Of a stretch of DNA of 64,000 nt, positions 48,890 through 63,754 are shown in pieces. The DNA is from Coenobita brevimanus. Taxonomy: Eukaryota > Arthropoda > Malacostraca > Decapoda > Coenobitidae. Below the pieces are notes generated by a model that was given only the letters and a program-made list of their open reading frames with translations, was not told the DNA's origin and did no database searches. The DNA lies in assembly GCA_032717465.1 (NCBI GenBank), contig CM064653.1:33049309-33113308 (forward strand). Direction: 5' to 3'. Numbering within the stretch: the first letter of the stretch is position 1; every line of letters begins with the position of its first letter. The position numbers and the translations under genes are program-made.

Positions 48890-49205
48890 GATACGGAGTT
48901 CACCAGTTCGACTAGCCTGAGAATCGACCTCAAGTTCATGCAGCTGCGAATAACATGTTCTTACCAATGCATCACCTGCTTCTTTACGTGTATGTGATAG
49001 AGACGTGATTTTATTTATTTAGTTGTTTATTTTTTGAGGGTCGGAGGTTCGAATTCAATCATGGGTTTGTTTTCGTGTGGCGGAACTGTATCACTCACGC
49101 ATATTAAAAACAAAGTCATGGTGTCATAAACTTTGATTAGGTAGGAATGAGTCTCCATGGTCTCTAGTCAAATCAACCCTCCAGTCTCAATACACTCGGC
49201 CATCA
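48890..49205 (+). mobile_element. SINE-like family C, copy 3
   Basis: Carries a B-box-like GAGGTTCGAATTC at about 49046-49058 and GAATGAGTCTCCATGGTCTC followed by TAGTCAAATCAACCCTCCAG, shared with copies at 33300 and 40780. The head boundary is uncertain. Confidence 0.55.
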
Positions 49206-49464
49206 CATGAGCTAAAAGGGGTTAGAAGATATCGGCCAAGTTGAAGTGAATGTACCATAGACAGACTTCGTTTTTATATGATTCTTTCTGTATCCTGACG
49301 ATTTTATCCAGCACAAGAGAGATCTTCGAATTAGAGGTGTTAGACTATCATTATTCCCTTCTATCTGAGAGCTTTCCTGGGTCAAGTTCTGTGGTAACAA
49401 GGAGAGAATAACATCCTCGGCCTGAAGGGATTGATGTTTGGTTTTCCGTGCAATACATTTGATT

Positions 49465-49468
49465 TGGT

Positions 49469-49516
<48 letters not shown>

Positions 49517-49625
49517 CTAAATTAAGTATCTGAACAGCTGGGTACAGATTTTAGAATGAGAGAGAGTTTGAAATAGTTTCTGAACAGCTGGGTACAGATT
49601 TTAAAGAGAGAGAGAGAGAGAGAGA
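49465..49625. repeat. (TG)n(AG)n with a duplicated 25-bp block
   Basis: TG to about 49491, then AG. The block TCTGAACAGCTGGGTACAGA plus TTTTA is identical at 49529-49553 and 49579-49603, each followed by GAGAGA. Confidence 0.93.
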
Positions 49626-49995
49626 GACTCAGTATGGCTTCAGTCACCCAGGAATCGTTGGTATGCATGCTTGCGAGGTGCTTCTCCTATTTCGCGCCGA
49701 TGACTTTTTTTTTTTTATTATTATTTATTCTTGGTACCTTGAGAGGCTTGCGTTCAACTTGGGAGGGACTTTTCCACATCCTAAGTTAGATATATCCTCC
49801 ACTAACTCCTCCACGAGGGAGCACCCCAAAACCAAACAATATCATCTTGTTACGGCAAAAATTACCAACAAAAACGTCCTCTTATTATAGTTATTACCCC
49901 CCTGAGTACAGTGACGTCATAGTTAATTATGCTACTATCAACCACTTTTCTTTGACTAGGGTGAGAATTCAAACTAGAATGGTTAGATACAGCCT

Positions 49996-50094
49996 TCTTA
50001 AACCCCTTCACAACAGATCTCCTGCGCTGCAGAAATCATCAGGATGTAACAAATATAAACCAGTAAAAGACGTCACCGAATTCGGGGGTTAAAT
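49996..50094. mobile_element. Family A-related element with inverted ends
   Basis: Starts TTAAACCCCTTCACAAC and ends AATTCGGGGGTTAAAT. The middle differs from the common core, so it may be a diverged subfamily. Confidence 0.45.
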
Positions 50095-50320
50095 AATATC
50101 ATGATAATATTATGCAGAGGGTTTCCATTGTAACTGACAGCTAAAAATTCCACAGTCGCATAAAAATTTCAGACTCCGACTGCAGTGTTTTGTTGTATCG
50201 TTTGTCGTACCATGTTGTATGGTGCTTAGAGCGTCCTCTATTCAGCCAGTTACACATAAACACATCTTTCGGCCATGATGTCATCCTGACGTAATTTTCA
50301 GTGACAGTAGCCTATATAAG

Positions 50321-50656
50321 ACCGACACTTGCATACGAAGAATATGTTACCAAACAGCTTCGGTGGACACTGCCACCATCTTCACTGGTCAAAACAAAGT
50401 GCAGGAATTTCAACCTTAGTGAAGGCACATGTAACCTAGATCCAGTAATGAGACTCCTGGTAGACGTGTCACTTCCTGCCCCACCTCAACAGACCTATCT
50501 TGTGGTCCCCCCTTCTCCCCCCCCCCCCCGCACACACACAAAAGGAACCCCTATACTGCACTAGCATGTCAGTCCACCACTGTCTTGACCACTGAAGATG
50601 GTAGCAGTGTCCACAGAAACTGTTTGGTAATACTACTTTGTCTGCAAGTGTGGGTT
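50321..50656. mobile_element. Foldback element with ~75-bp inverted terminal repeats
   Basis: The left arm 50321-50396 and the reverse complement of 50580-50656 align over about 72-75 bp with roughly a dozen differences. Shared words are ACACTTGCA, TTACCAAACAG, GTGGACACTG and CCATCTTCA. The loop (50397-50579) is balanced sequence with a C run and CACACA. The right arm has CTGAAGA (50592-50598) and, 17 bases later, GAAAC (50616-50620), the conserved words of a hammerhead ribozyme core. Such motifs, and inverted or direct long repeats, occur in Penelope-like elements (family knowledge). Here the putative stem II is only 2-3 bp, so the ribozyme reading is speculative. No protein is encoded. Confidence 0.6.
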
Positions 50657-50659
50657 TTA

Positions 50660-51540
50660 CTTGCCGGCATCTTTCGGCCTTGTGTTAAGATGCAGTTCAA
50701 AACCCGAAAATAAGAAAGAATTTTTGCCTCCAGTTAAAAAAAAAAGTCCGAGCAGGAATATATTTAAAAGCAACTCCCTGCTAAATGTAACTGCGCAACA
50801 GCGTTAGAAGGTTATACTAAGAATACCCTGCTGTTGTTTATCGTAGTTCCACAACAGTATTGATTATCTCAACATGCAATTTTTATGTAACAATAATGAT
50901 AGTGTAACCTTGTACATTGGGCAATACATCTTTCATTTTACTTTCTTCCATTCCTTTCTCTGTGCTTTCTTTTCAGTTGTTTTCTTTTGTCTATAGTTAT
51001 TTTTTACCGTCGTGGTTATGTCGACTTTTTTCTATTCCAGATAACGCCAGACAGTTTTATTCAGCTATCAGTGAGCCATACGAACCTTAGTGTTAGTACT
51101 GATGCCCTGTATACAGATAGTCGGTACAAGTCTAGCACTGTACTGTATTCCGGGTCAGACGATTTATTCTTAAAGTGAGTAACAGGAGTCTGAGAGTACT
51201 GACAGGGTGGTTAGTAGGAAGGGAAGAGGTTTAATCAAGAAGGTAAATTGGGTGAAGGAGATTTGTGTAATTGGGACGAGTTGCTGTTGTTGGTTATGTG
51301 ATATAATGCTGGAACTGATTCTTGGACCATAAAAGACCACTCCCAAGCTGAATGTTATCATCTTGGGGTAACGAAGGATATTGGTAAGGTTCTTGTTTTT
51401 TTAGAGGAATACTGGACATCATTTTTAACTCTTAGAGGGTGGAAGAGAGACCACAACCAGGCTGAGTAAAATAGTTCGGCGGTAGCAAGAATATAACTCA
51501 AGCTCTCACACAGGCGAAAAGTGATGTTATATTGCAGCGT
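50660..51540. other. Unassigned sequence
   Basis: Balanced to AT-rich sequence containing a family A core (GCCAGACAGTTTTATTCAGC) at about 51046. I recognise no gene. Confidence 0.5.
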
Positions 51541-51547
51541 CTTTCTG

Positions 51548-51551
<4 letters not shown>

Positions 51552-51618
<67 letters not shown>
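51552..51618. repeat. (TG)33 microsatellite
   Basis: Perfect TG run. Confidence 0.96.
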
Positions 51619-51619
<1 letters not shown>

Positions 51620-51820
51620 ATAGAAACTGACACTGAAGAAGAAGAACGTGCGCCTGAATTCACGCACAAGCTTATGATCATCTGATACGTGTAACTCAGA
51701 TATGAATTTGCGGGAAATATTTGGGACAAGAGAAGTTTTTCACTCTCATAAACAAGCCAAAGATCAGTTGCCTTTCCTAACTTAGATATTGAAGATGAAG
51801 AGCAGGGTACGGGAAAATCT

Positions 51821-51932
<112 letters not shown>

Positions 51933-52384
51933 CTTGAAACAAATCGTACTTGCAACAGGGAAATGAAGTTGAGTTTGTTTGTGATTACGGGCATTGGACA
52001 TTAGGTAATTGCCATGCTAAGCAGAGTTTTATTTATTTATTTATTTTTTTTGCCTCGGTTTGCCTGTCTGCCTGAGCTTCTCTTTTTGCAATAGTATGGA
52101 AAAATTATTGGATAGAAACGCACGGAATTGGAAATAATGATTGACATCCATATTATTCGTATTTTTCTTTTTTCACTTTTTTTTTTAAATTTTTTTAGAG
52201 AGGATGAACAGAGGAAGGAAGGACAAATATTAGTCATTAATCTTCGTCGATAGGAACTCAAAGGTCAGGCTTAAAAAGGTGGTATGGTTCTGCTGTGGTA
52301 GGAGTATGCATTCTCGCAGTGCATCTGTTCCTGTATTATTTTCCCCAGGCACAAATGGACCCTCTGACTGACGTGCCAACTCGG

Positions 52385-52528
52385 GTATTTTATTTGGACC
52401 AACACCAGACGATTATATTCTGCATTGAGTGAGTCAAAGGAGCCTGAGAATGCTAAAGGGGTTGCTTCAGACAACTACTAAGCGTGTGGGTTAAGGGTGA
52501 TCGCTTGTAAATAGGGCATAGTGTTGTT

Positions 52529-52572
<44 letters not shown>

Positions 52573-52948
52573 ACTCGAGTCCTTGTTAATATAGGACGCG
52601 ACAAGAAAGTCTCGTTAGATTTTTTTTTTTTTTTTTTAATATACCCTTCATAGTCACCTCACCCAAGGACGTCTTTGTATTTGACTGTATCTCCAGATGA
52701 TTTTATTCAGCTCAGTAGATACATTTCCAGTTGGAGGGGTTAAGCTGTCCATTGTAACCCCTTAACTACTAGAATACTCTCCTTACCTGAGTAAAATCGT
52801 CAGGAGAGGTAACACTAAGATTGAAATAGTCTTGTAGGTGATGGAGGTAACCCCTGGTATAAGATGGCCTCATTTTGTTTTGCATTCTTGTAACTGCCGG
52901 ACGATTTTATTCAGCCAAGGAGAGTCTCATGGTAGTGAAGGGGCTAAT
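52385..52948. mobile_element. Cluster of four family A elements
   Basis: Copies at about 52385-52467 (CCAGACGATTATATTCTGCA ... AAAGGGGTT), 52652-52742 (CCAGATGATTTTATTCAGCT ... GGAGGGGTTAA), 52755-52850 (minus; GAGTAAAATCGTCAGGAGAG) and 52869-52948 (GCCGGACGATTTTATTCAGC ... GTAGTGAAGGGGCTAA). A GA run lies at 52531-52565 and a T run at about 52620-52637. Confidence 0.68.
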
Positions 52949-53390
52949 AAACTTTTAATTAACACCTCCAATCCGTATGTCAGTATTAAGTAAATATAAT
53001 CAAGTGATAGTATAAAAGATGTGGTAAAAATGTCCTGAGTGATGAAGTTAGCTTTTTGTATCCAGTGACAACTTTTTCCATTCGTTCTTGCTTTCACCAG
53101 GCGAATTTGCTGTCTGGGGAGAGCGTATCTGTAGTGAAGTATATAATGGAAGCTGTGCCAGAGTTCCCCCATTTGAAAGTCTCGTGTAAGCTGAATAAAA
53201 ATAGTTTTTGTGGCAGTATTAAAATGGAAAAAAAGAGGTTCTGGGCGGAGGGAGTTAAATCCCTCACCACAATGATGTATATACATTTTTTTTCTTTTTT
53301 TCATGCAGCAGCGTCTCTACGAGAGTCTTTGTCTGCCTCTGAGGATTTCCGGACGCGAGGTATTTCACTTCCGTATACTGGAACGAAACC

Positions 53391-53485
53391 ATACCATACC
53401 ATACCATACCATACCATACCATACCATACCATACCACACCACACCACACCACACCACACCACACCACACAACACAACACAACACC
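53391..53485. repeat. (CCATA)n-(CCACA)n-(ACAAC)n pentanucleotide microsatellite
   Basis: About nine ACCAT units, then about seven ACCAC units, then three ACAAC units: a stepwise change in one pentamer. Confidence 0.95.
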
Positions 53486-54027
53486 ATCGTCGCACACAGA
53501 ACTTAAAATCATCCTCCCGCACTACACTACATCAGGGTATCAACCGAAGGATCCTGAAGCTTCGGCTTCTAGCACTTCTGTACCTGTTTAATTTTATCAT
53601 TCCGCTAACGAAGTTGGGTAGAGGCTATGTATTCATCCATATCTCTTTGCTATATCCCAAAAAGCTGTTACCAGATTTTGGTGAAGTATGGTGGATAGGT
53701 GGGTAGTGGGTCAAGAAAGAGTTGATTTTGAGGTGGCTTTAGACCCGGATGCAGGAATTAAATAATAAATTCTCTTGGCGCTAGCGGCGGTATGCACTCT
53801 CTTAGATTGTGTAACAGGGCAGACTCAGACCGTAGAATAAATTGACTATGTGGGACCGTTAAAGTATTCTTCTGGTAGGAGAGAGGAATTACAGCAGTAA
53901 ATCATAAATCTGATAAACGTTGGCGGACGTATGAGAACTCTGACAGCTCACTAGTTCTTGCCGTCTCCGGGCGATATTGAGAATAGGGTAGGTTTTTCAT
54001 ACTGGAAGAACTAAATGTAGTCTTCAC

Positions 54028-54122
54028 TAGCCCCTTCACTGTAGGTCATGTCGGAGTTCAGTAAAATCGTCTTCAGGTAGTAAGAATGAAGTGGAAGAAT
54101 GTGTTATCCCAGTGAAGACTTT
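54028..54122 (-). mobile_element. Family A palindromic-ended repeat
   Basis: Starts AGCCCCTTCACTGTAGGTCA and ends TATCCCAGTGAAGACTTTA, with core GTTCAGTAAAATCGTCTTCA, so the core is on the minus strand. Confidence 0.62.
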
Positions 54123-54138
54123 AATCCCTGCAGCTTGG

Positions 54139-54962
<824 letters not shown>

Positions 54963-55039
54963 AATTAAATGCTAACAGCTTTAACCTCATTTAGTACCAG
55001 GAAGGATTTTGGGGGGGTTACTGTTGCTCCCCACCGTTC

Positions 55040-55191
55040 ACTCATTCGATGTTGCGATATTTTTAGCTGACCACATTGAGCCAAAGCTAAATGTTTGCCT
55101 GTAGCTCAGAAAACCATGCACTGCATTGGGTGGTAATAATATACACTAAGTGAACGCCTGGTATTTTCTTGAGTTAAGGTGCTTCAACCTG
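55040..55191 (+). mobile_element. Interspersed repeat family E, copy 2
   Basis: Matches 44818-44972 from CTCATTCGATGTTG to GGTGCTTCAACCT. Confidence 0.6.
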
Positions 55192-55204
55192 ATGTGGACT
55201 GTAA

Positions 55205-55360
55205 GGAGTTCAGTCCAGGGAATGATTGGAGTTTATTGCTCATATAATGCCACTCAGGGAAAAGCCACCAGTCACCATCGCCTTGGGAGTCTAGCCCCGT
55301 GCCCCTATGCTCCGTATGGGGTAGTAAAGGACTAGATGATCGATAGAGAGTTAGTTGCTA
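55205..55360 (+). mobile_element. tRNA-derived SINE family B, copy 3 (head lost)
   Basis: Shares TTATTGCTCATATAATGCCA plus CTCAG, AGCCACCAGTCACC and GGAGTCTAGCCCCGTGCCCC with copies 1 and 2. The A/B-box head is missing, apparently replaced by the abutting family E repeat. Confidence 0.65.
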
Positions 55361-55720
55361 CCCTCAGGCGATTTATTTACCACAGAAAAGACTCTGTTAA
55401 CCCCGTCAGTCCAAGAGAGTCATTTTTATCTTTATCTCCTGATGACTTGATTACGTTAAGAACAGACATTTCAGACTGGAAGGTTAAATATTTCTTTTGT
55501 TAATCCTTTGACTACTGCCGCTGAATAAGAGTGTTGAGTGAAATCGTCGTTTTGGTTGATTAAATAATATGAAAAACACGTTAGGTGAGTGGAGAGGTTA
55601 ATCTTTGTCACAACCGTAAGATTTAATTCTTATTTCAAGAGACCCACCAGGAATGTAGTGGTTTCCCTTGGCTTTATATAGTCTTTCAGGTTCCATACAT
55701 CTCCCCTTAGCTCACTGGAA

Positions 55721-55721
<1 letters not shown>

Positions 55722-55788
<67 letters not shown>
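55722..55788. repeat. (AC)33 microsatellite
   Basis: Perfect AC run. Confidence 0.96.
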
Positions 55789-55790
<2 letters not shown>

Positions 55791-55807
55791 GTCATCGCAG
55801 TGAAGAA

Positions 55808-55902
55808 GCTAACTCATTCACTACGATGGCGCCTTTTTTACGTTCTTGCTAGCGTCAGACGACATTATTCAGCTTAAAAATGATCTGTCAGGGAAGGGGT
55901 TA
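55808..55902 (+). mobile_element. Family A palindromic-ended repeat, complete copy
   Basis: Starts CTAACTCATTCACTACGATG and ends GTCAGGGAAGGGGTTAA; core GCGTCAGACGACATTATTCA plus GCTT. A further partial copy follows at about 55915-55985. Confidence 0.72.
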
Positions 55903-56739
55903 ATCTGTATCCATCAACCCTCTTGTTATGGGGACGTCTCTAGTATTCTGATCCAGCCAATGACAGACGATTTTAGTAAGCCGAGAGAGAGAGAGAGAGA
56001 GGGAGGGAGGGAGGGAGGGAGAATATTGTCAACATTGTTTTACTAATGGTCGGGATAATTCTTGTATAATATACCAGGTAACGTCATAGGAGCAAGAGGG
56101 AGTTAACTTTTTCGGTACGCTCTCTCTCTTTCTCTCTCTCTCTCTCATTTTACTTAAAGCCACTAAATAATTCAAGCAGCGTAGGGCTCTCGTAATAAAG
56201 AGGTCGGTGATTGTGTCTAAATACCTTGTTATGGACACTGAGTGCGTCAAGATGCACGCAAGTCTTCAATTTTTGACGGCCATTTACGCATCACCTATAA
56301 TTTGTCGACGTAATTAGCCTGCAGCCCATATTACAGAGTGTGGTCAGCAACGATACACAAAGGTCAGACACGTTCATCACCATATCCTTCAGAAATCACC
56401 ATCCACACTAGCTCTGTAAGTATTAATATGGCGCTGAGTCTTCGCTACGAAGGGCCTCATTTAAACTGAATAAAGTCGTTTGGCGGCAGCAAGAAAGAAG
56501 AAACAAAAGGAACAAAGGAAAAAACACGCAAAAGAAGAGGAGGAGGAGATAGTAAAGAAATTAGTAACCCTTTGATATTTTATCTTTACTTCTCCCAGCC
56601 ATTTAATTCAGCCTTTGAGAGTGTCAGTAACGAGGTTAGGGAAGGCTATATTAGTTCAGCCTTACCATTTCAAAAGTCTGTCCTGAACTGTATAAAATCG
56701 TGTGGAGGCAACAAGAACAAAATAATCATGACGTTCTCG

Positions 56740-57245
56740 GGGTAAAGGGTTGGACACTCTGGCTGCTGTGACTCATTCTTAGGTGGATAAAATAAAATCA
56801 TCCGATGTCAGCTGAAAGACAAGAGTTGTTCCGACAGTGAGGGTTAGTGGCACGGTACCCTTATTAACACTCGCTTCCTGTGACTCAGTAAATTGGTATG
56901 GCGTTAACTGGACAAAATACTAGACTTCTCCCCATCATAGGTATTAATGGTGTCAGATCCATGTGACACTTCAGCTGAATAAAATGGTCTTGCGTTATCT
57001 TGAAGAGAATACGACCGCTAAACTAGCCAGGGAGCTGACGTGAGCATGAGAGAGTTAATGACACCAACACTCATGCTTGTATCTCTCACTGTCAGCTGAA
57101 TAAAATCGTCTTGCGGTGTCCTGAGTTTGAGATGGCACCAACATTCAAGCTCCTATGACACCCAGCTGAATGAAATCGTATGGTATTAGCCCAGATAAAA
57201 TCCTAGAGTTTGCGTGACCATGAGAGGGCGTAATGAGGGGTAATG
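56740..57245 (-). repeat. Tandem cluster of family A-related units (about four to five)
   Basis: Units of about 100-125 bp each carry GCTGAATAAAATCGTCTTGC (or a close variant at 56790, 56970, 57100 and 57165), an ACAAAATACTAGA phrase, an ATCATGAGAGGG/GCATGAGAGAG phrase, and TTAATGGTGTC. Resembles 40330-40595. Confidence 0.65.
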
Positions 57246-57269
57246 TATATAGGGGAATTCAACCCTCAC

Positions 57270-58040
57270 ACTAAGTGGATAATGGATGGGTGACGTGGAT
57301 GAAGACGGGTGGATGTTAAGAGTGAAGATGGCGTGAAGGAAGCCAGTAAAATTAGGGTGAAGATGGGGTGGATTTTAAAGTCAGGATAAGAGTGAAGTAT
57401 GTGTGAAGGTTGTATGAAATTAAGATAAAGACAGTGACATTTGGTGAAGCTTGTGAAGTGACGGTGAAGATACAGTAGTGTGAGACTGGGATAAAGGTAG
57501 AGTGAAATGTACATGTATATGGTGTGAAGTTAGGGTCAAGATAGATTGAAATTAAGAGTGAATTTAAAGTGAAATTGGAGTGAAGAAAAAGTTATATTAG
57601 GATGAGGGTAGACTGAAATCAGGGTGAAGATGGAAGTGAACTTAGGATGGGGATAAACTGACAATCGAGTGAAGATAAAGTGCAGTGAAGATGAAAATAA
57701 TTATGTCACGGTGAAGATAAAGTGAACACGAAAGGTGGGTTGATATTAGGGTGAAAATAAAGTGAAGAGAGAAGTTGTATGGAACGGGGTGGAGATAGTG
57801 ACGATCAATCCGGACTCAGATCGTCTAGTAATGCAAGAATAAATAAAATTTGTAGTAAAGGGTTAAAGTACAATGAAGATGGGTTAAGACGGAATTAAAA
57901 CAGAGTGAAAAGCAAAAGCAGAATGAGTATAAAACGACTAGGGTGAAACTAGAGTGAAAAATGAGGGTGAAAATTTACAATGCCAGTATAATATGGAATA
58001 GACTGAACATGAGAGTGGCAGGACAGAGACGATGAAAGAA
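57270..58040. repeat. Degenerate GTGAAGATAAAGTGAAATT array
   Basis: Recurring GGTGAAGATAGAGTGAA-type units of about 15-20 bp, purine-rich on the + strand. No gene. Confidence 0.78.
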
Positions 58041-58119
58041 AAGAATTTATATTTGACATCCGGGAAAAGAGGCAACAGTCAGACCCTCCCTTACGACGTT
58101 ATCACGATATTTTTACCAC

Positions 58120-58450
58120 TGTAGACAATTTTTTGTCCCTTCACCCAGCAGTGTCGCAGTTGTTGCTTAACCCTGCTCTGTCTGGCCGAGCAGACCCGTC
58201 TACTGCATCTGTGGGGTCGTCTCACAGGTACAGTACACTACATGCACCTTGCAGGGATCCGGCGCCTTCTTGTGGTAGACACCGCCCCACCAAGGTCAGA
58301 TCAGGGTCCTTCCCGCGGCGAAGAGCTGGGGAATATGAGGAGATTTGGCTCCTAGGTGGACGCCACAGCTTCTCCATCCAAGGTGCACAGCGCCACCACG
58401 TGTAGGACCCTCGTCAACGCCACCTCTTGGTTTCTTTCAGCCAGTTAAGA
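58120..58450 (+). other. GC-richer, exon-like island, unassigned
   Basis: A 330-bp island of higher GC and balanced composition among low-complexity arrays. On the + strand it is preceded by a pyrimidine tract and AG (TTTTTGTCCCTTCACCCAG, ending 58150) and contains GT-type donors (CTCACAGGTACAGT near 58228; CCAAGGTCAGAT near 58293). The open frame at 58133-58405 gives no protein I recognise. It could be a real exon, an old retroposon or a chance island. Low confidence. Confidence 0.3.
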
Positions 58451-58749
58451 TCGTGTGTCTTTAGTCAAGATAAATTACAAAGTGCGTCCTTAGGTTTAGT
58501 GGGTTAATAGGGAGTCACAGTGAAAATGTACCAGTATATCTCCGAGGGTGCAGACTGCAGAGACCCAGAGGTGTTTGCCTGCAGTGTATTAATCAAGGCA
58601 TTTCCCAGGGGCCTGAATCAAGACTAAATGCATGTTACTCCGCCTTATTGATTCTTGGCCATAATTACCCCGCCAGCAAGGGTCATTAGCTGCACTGTTT
58701 GCCTGTATTTTTGTGTAGGCAGGATTTTAGCTGCATCGCGTGTGGTGCT

Positions 58750-58806
<57 letters not shown>

Positions 58807-58942
58807 TGGGTGTTTGTATGTGCTGGGGGTTTGTTTGTGTGTACGGGGGTGTTTGTGTATATGGGGTTTGATTGTGTGAGTGTATGGGGGGTTGTGTGGA
58901 AGGGTGTGGATTTTTTTTCTTATGTGGGGGTGTTTGTGTGCG

Positions 58943-59041
<99 letters not shown>
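58750..59041. repeat. (TG)27, then (GA)17(TG)31
   Basis: TG at 58750-58803, a G/T-rich stretch, GA at 58945-58979, then TG at 58980-59041. Confidence 0.95.
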
Positions 59042-59196
59042 TGTAATCAAAAGGGTTGCGTGCGTTACTGTGTGCGTGTTTGTTTTTGCGTGTCATTGTG
59101 TGGGTTACGTGCTTATAGCTTTGTGTGTGTGTGGTTATGTTGATTGTGTGTATTTATCGCGTGCATGTTGCCCAATCTACCATATATGCGTATTTG

Positions 59197-62580
<3,384 letters not shown>

Positions 62581-62613
62581 GCATGAGAGGCTAGAATGAC
62601 AAGCCACACTCAC

Positions 62614-62631
62614 CATAGCGTCGATCCCCAT
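62614..62631 (-). CDS. Candidate first coding exon of a host gene (minus strand)
   Basis: Reading the minus strand from 62640, GCCGTCGCCATGGGG is a near-ideal Kozak context (purine at -3 and G at +4), with ATG at 62631-62629. Six codons follow (Met-Gly-Ile-Asp-Ala-Met), then GTGAGTGTGG starting at 62613, a strong splice donor with phase 0. Upstream on the same strand are GAGA repeats and an NRF1-like palindrome. The downstream exons cannot be located: the frame past the donor is low-complexity array. Six residues are too few to name a product. It could be coincidence, but start context, donor and promoter-like block fall in the right order within 250 bp. Confidence 0.4.
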
Positions 62632-62900
62632 GGCGACGGCGAGAGAGAGCGAGAGTGTGTGTGAGAGAGAGAGAATGAGAGAGCTGGCGAACCCTCTCCA
62701 CTACTACAACCACCACCACCGCAAACTATCTCCACCACACTGAGATGACTGCTACCACTCCCTCCCTCCCTCTCTTTCTCCCTCCCTCCCTCCGCCTCTC
62801 TCTCCCTGCCTCCCTCCTTCCTCTCTCTCGCTCGCTCTCGCTCTCTCTGCGCCCTCACGCATGCGCTCTCTCCCTCTTCCCTCGCCTCCAGTTTTCAACC
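62632..62900 (-). promoter_or_regulatory. Candidate promoter/5' UTR: GAGA-rich, CpG-containing, NRF1-like site
   Basis: Contains GAGAG runs (62640-62680), a GGT/GTA-rich leader on the minus strand (62698-62735), GAGCGAGCGAGAG-type CpG-bearing repeats at about 62820-62850, and ACGCATGCGC at 62857-62866, which fits the NRF1/Ewg palindrome. GAGA and NRF1 motifs are common in arthropod housekeeping promoters (established knowledge). No TATA box is evident. Confidence 0.4.
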
Positions 62901-63224
62901 TACTCTGACCTGAAATTGAGTCGTTTCCATTTTGTTTCGTCTCTTTGCGCTTCCCTTGCCCTTCCATCGAGCTAAAAATCCATGGTCTGACCTTAATATA
63001 TCGATCAATGGACTAAGGGCGTTTTGGTTTAGCCCATTAGATTCCCTTAACATTTTGAAACGTCTTAAATGTTCATCGTGTAACCAAAATCTATTGATCC
63101 AAAACTCTGAAAGCTTTTTGTTTCGTCCCTTTTAAACTAACTCTTTGATCCACCTATAAATTTGTAGCCTAACCTTAATTTATTGATCCAGGCACTAAGA
63201 GCTGGGAGCAGAGGCGCACTGGCT

Positions 63225-63600
63225 CTTACCTACCCGTATTTTCTCCATCCCTACCCGTATTTTTCCCTTCCCTACCCTAATTTTTTCCCTCCCTACCGGT
63301 ATTTTTCCCTTCCCTACCGGTATTTTCCCCTCCTTACCCGTATTTTTCCCCTTCCTACCCGTATTTTCCCCTTCTCTACCCGTATTTTCCCCTCCCTACC
63401 CGTATTTTTCCATCCTCAGCTGTATTTTTTTTTTCGCTAGCCATAATTTCCTTCCGTAGCCCTATTATCCTTTCCTAATGGTATTTTTCTTCCCTGGCCG
63501 TATTTTCCCCCCAAAGCATTTTCCCTCCCCTACCCGTATTTTTCCCTACGAGCCGTATTTTTCCCCTTCTTAGCTACATTTTTTCCATCCCTAGTATTTT
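63225..63600. repeat. Degenerate TACCCGTATTTTTCCCCTCC minisatellite
   Basis: About sixteen to twenty units of 17-21 bp with the core TACCCGTATTTTYCC. Open frames follow the repeat. Confidence 0.9.
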
Positions 63601-63631
63601 CTTTCTGTATCTCTGTCTTTACATGGCTGTA

Positions 63632-63633
<2 letters not shown>

Positions 63634-63687
<54 letters not shown>

Positions 63688-63688
63688 A
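63634..63688. repeat. (CT)n microsatellite, one TTT interruption
   Basis: CT run with an interruption near 63674. Confidence 0.95.
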
Positions 63689-63754
63689 TTATTTTCCCCT
63701 CCCTATCTGTATTTTTCTCTACCTGACCTTTTTCTCTCCCAGTCGGTGTGTTTC

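Noticed and set aside
53056..53706. 216-codon frame through the pentanucleotide array
   Set aside because: The middle third is the translated (CCATA)n/(CCACA)n repeat; the flanks contain family A repeat cores.
57240..57514. Minus-strand frame of 82 codons at 57266-57514
   Set aside because: Lies wholly in the GTGAAGATA array; its Ser/Leu/His/Pro composition reflects the repeat.
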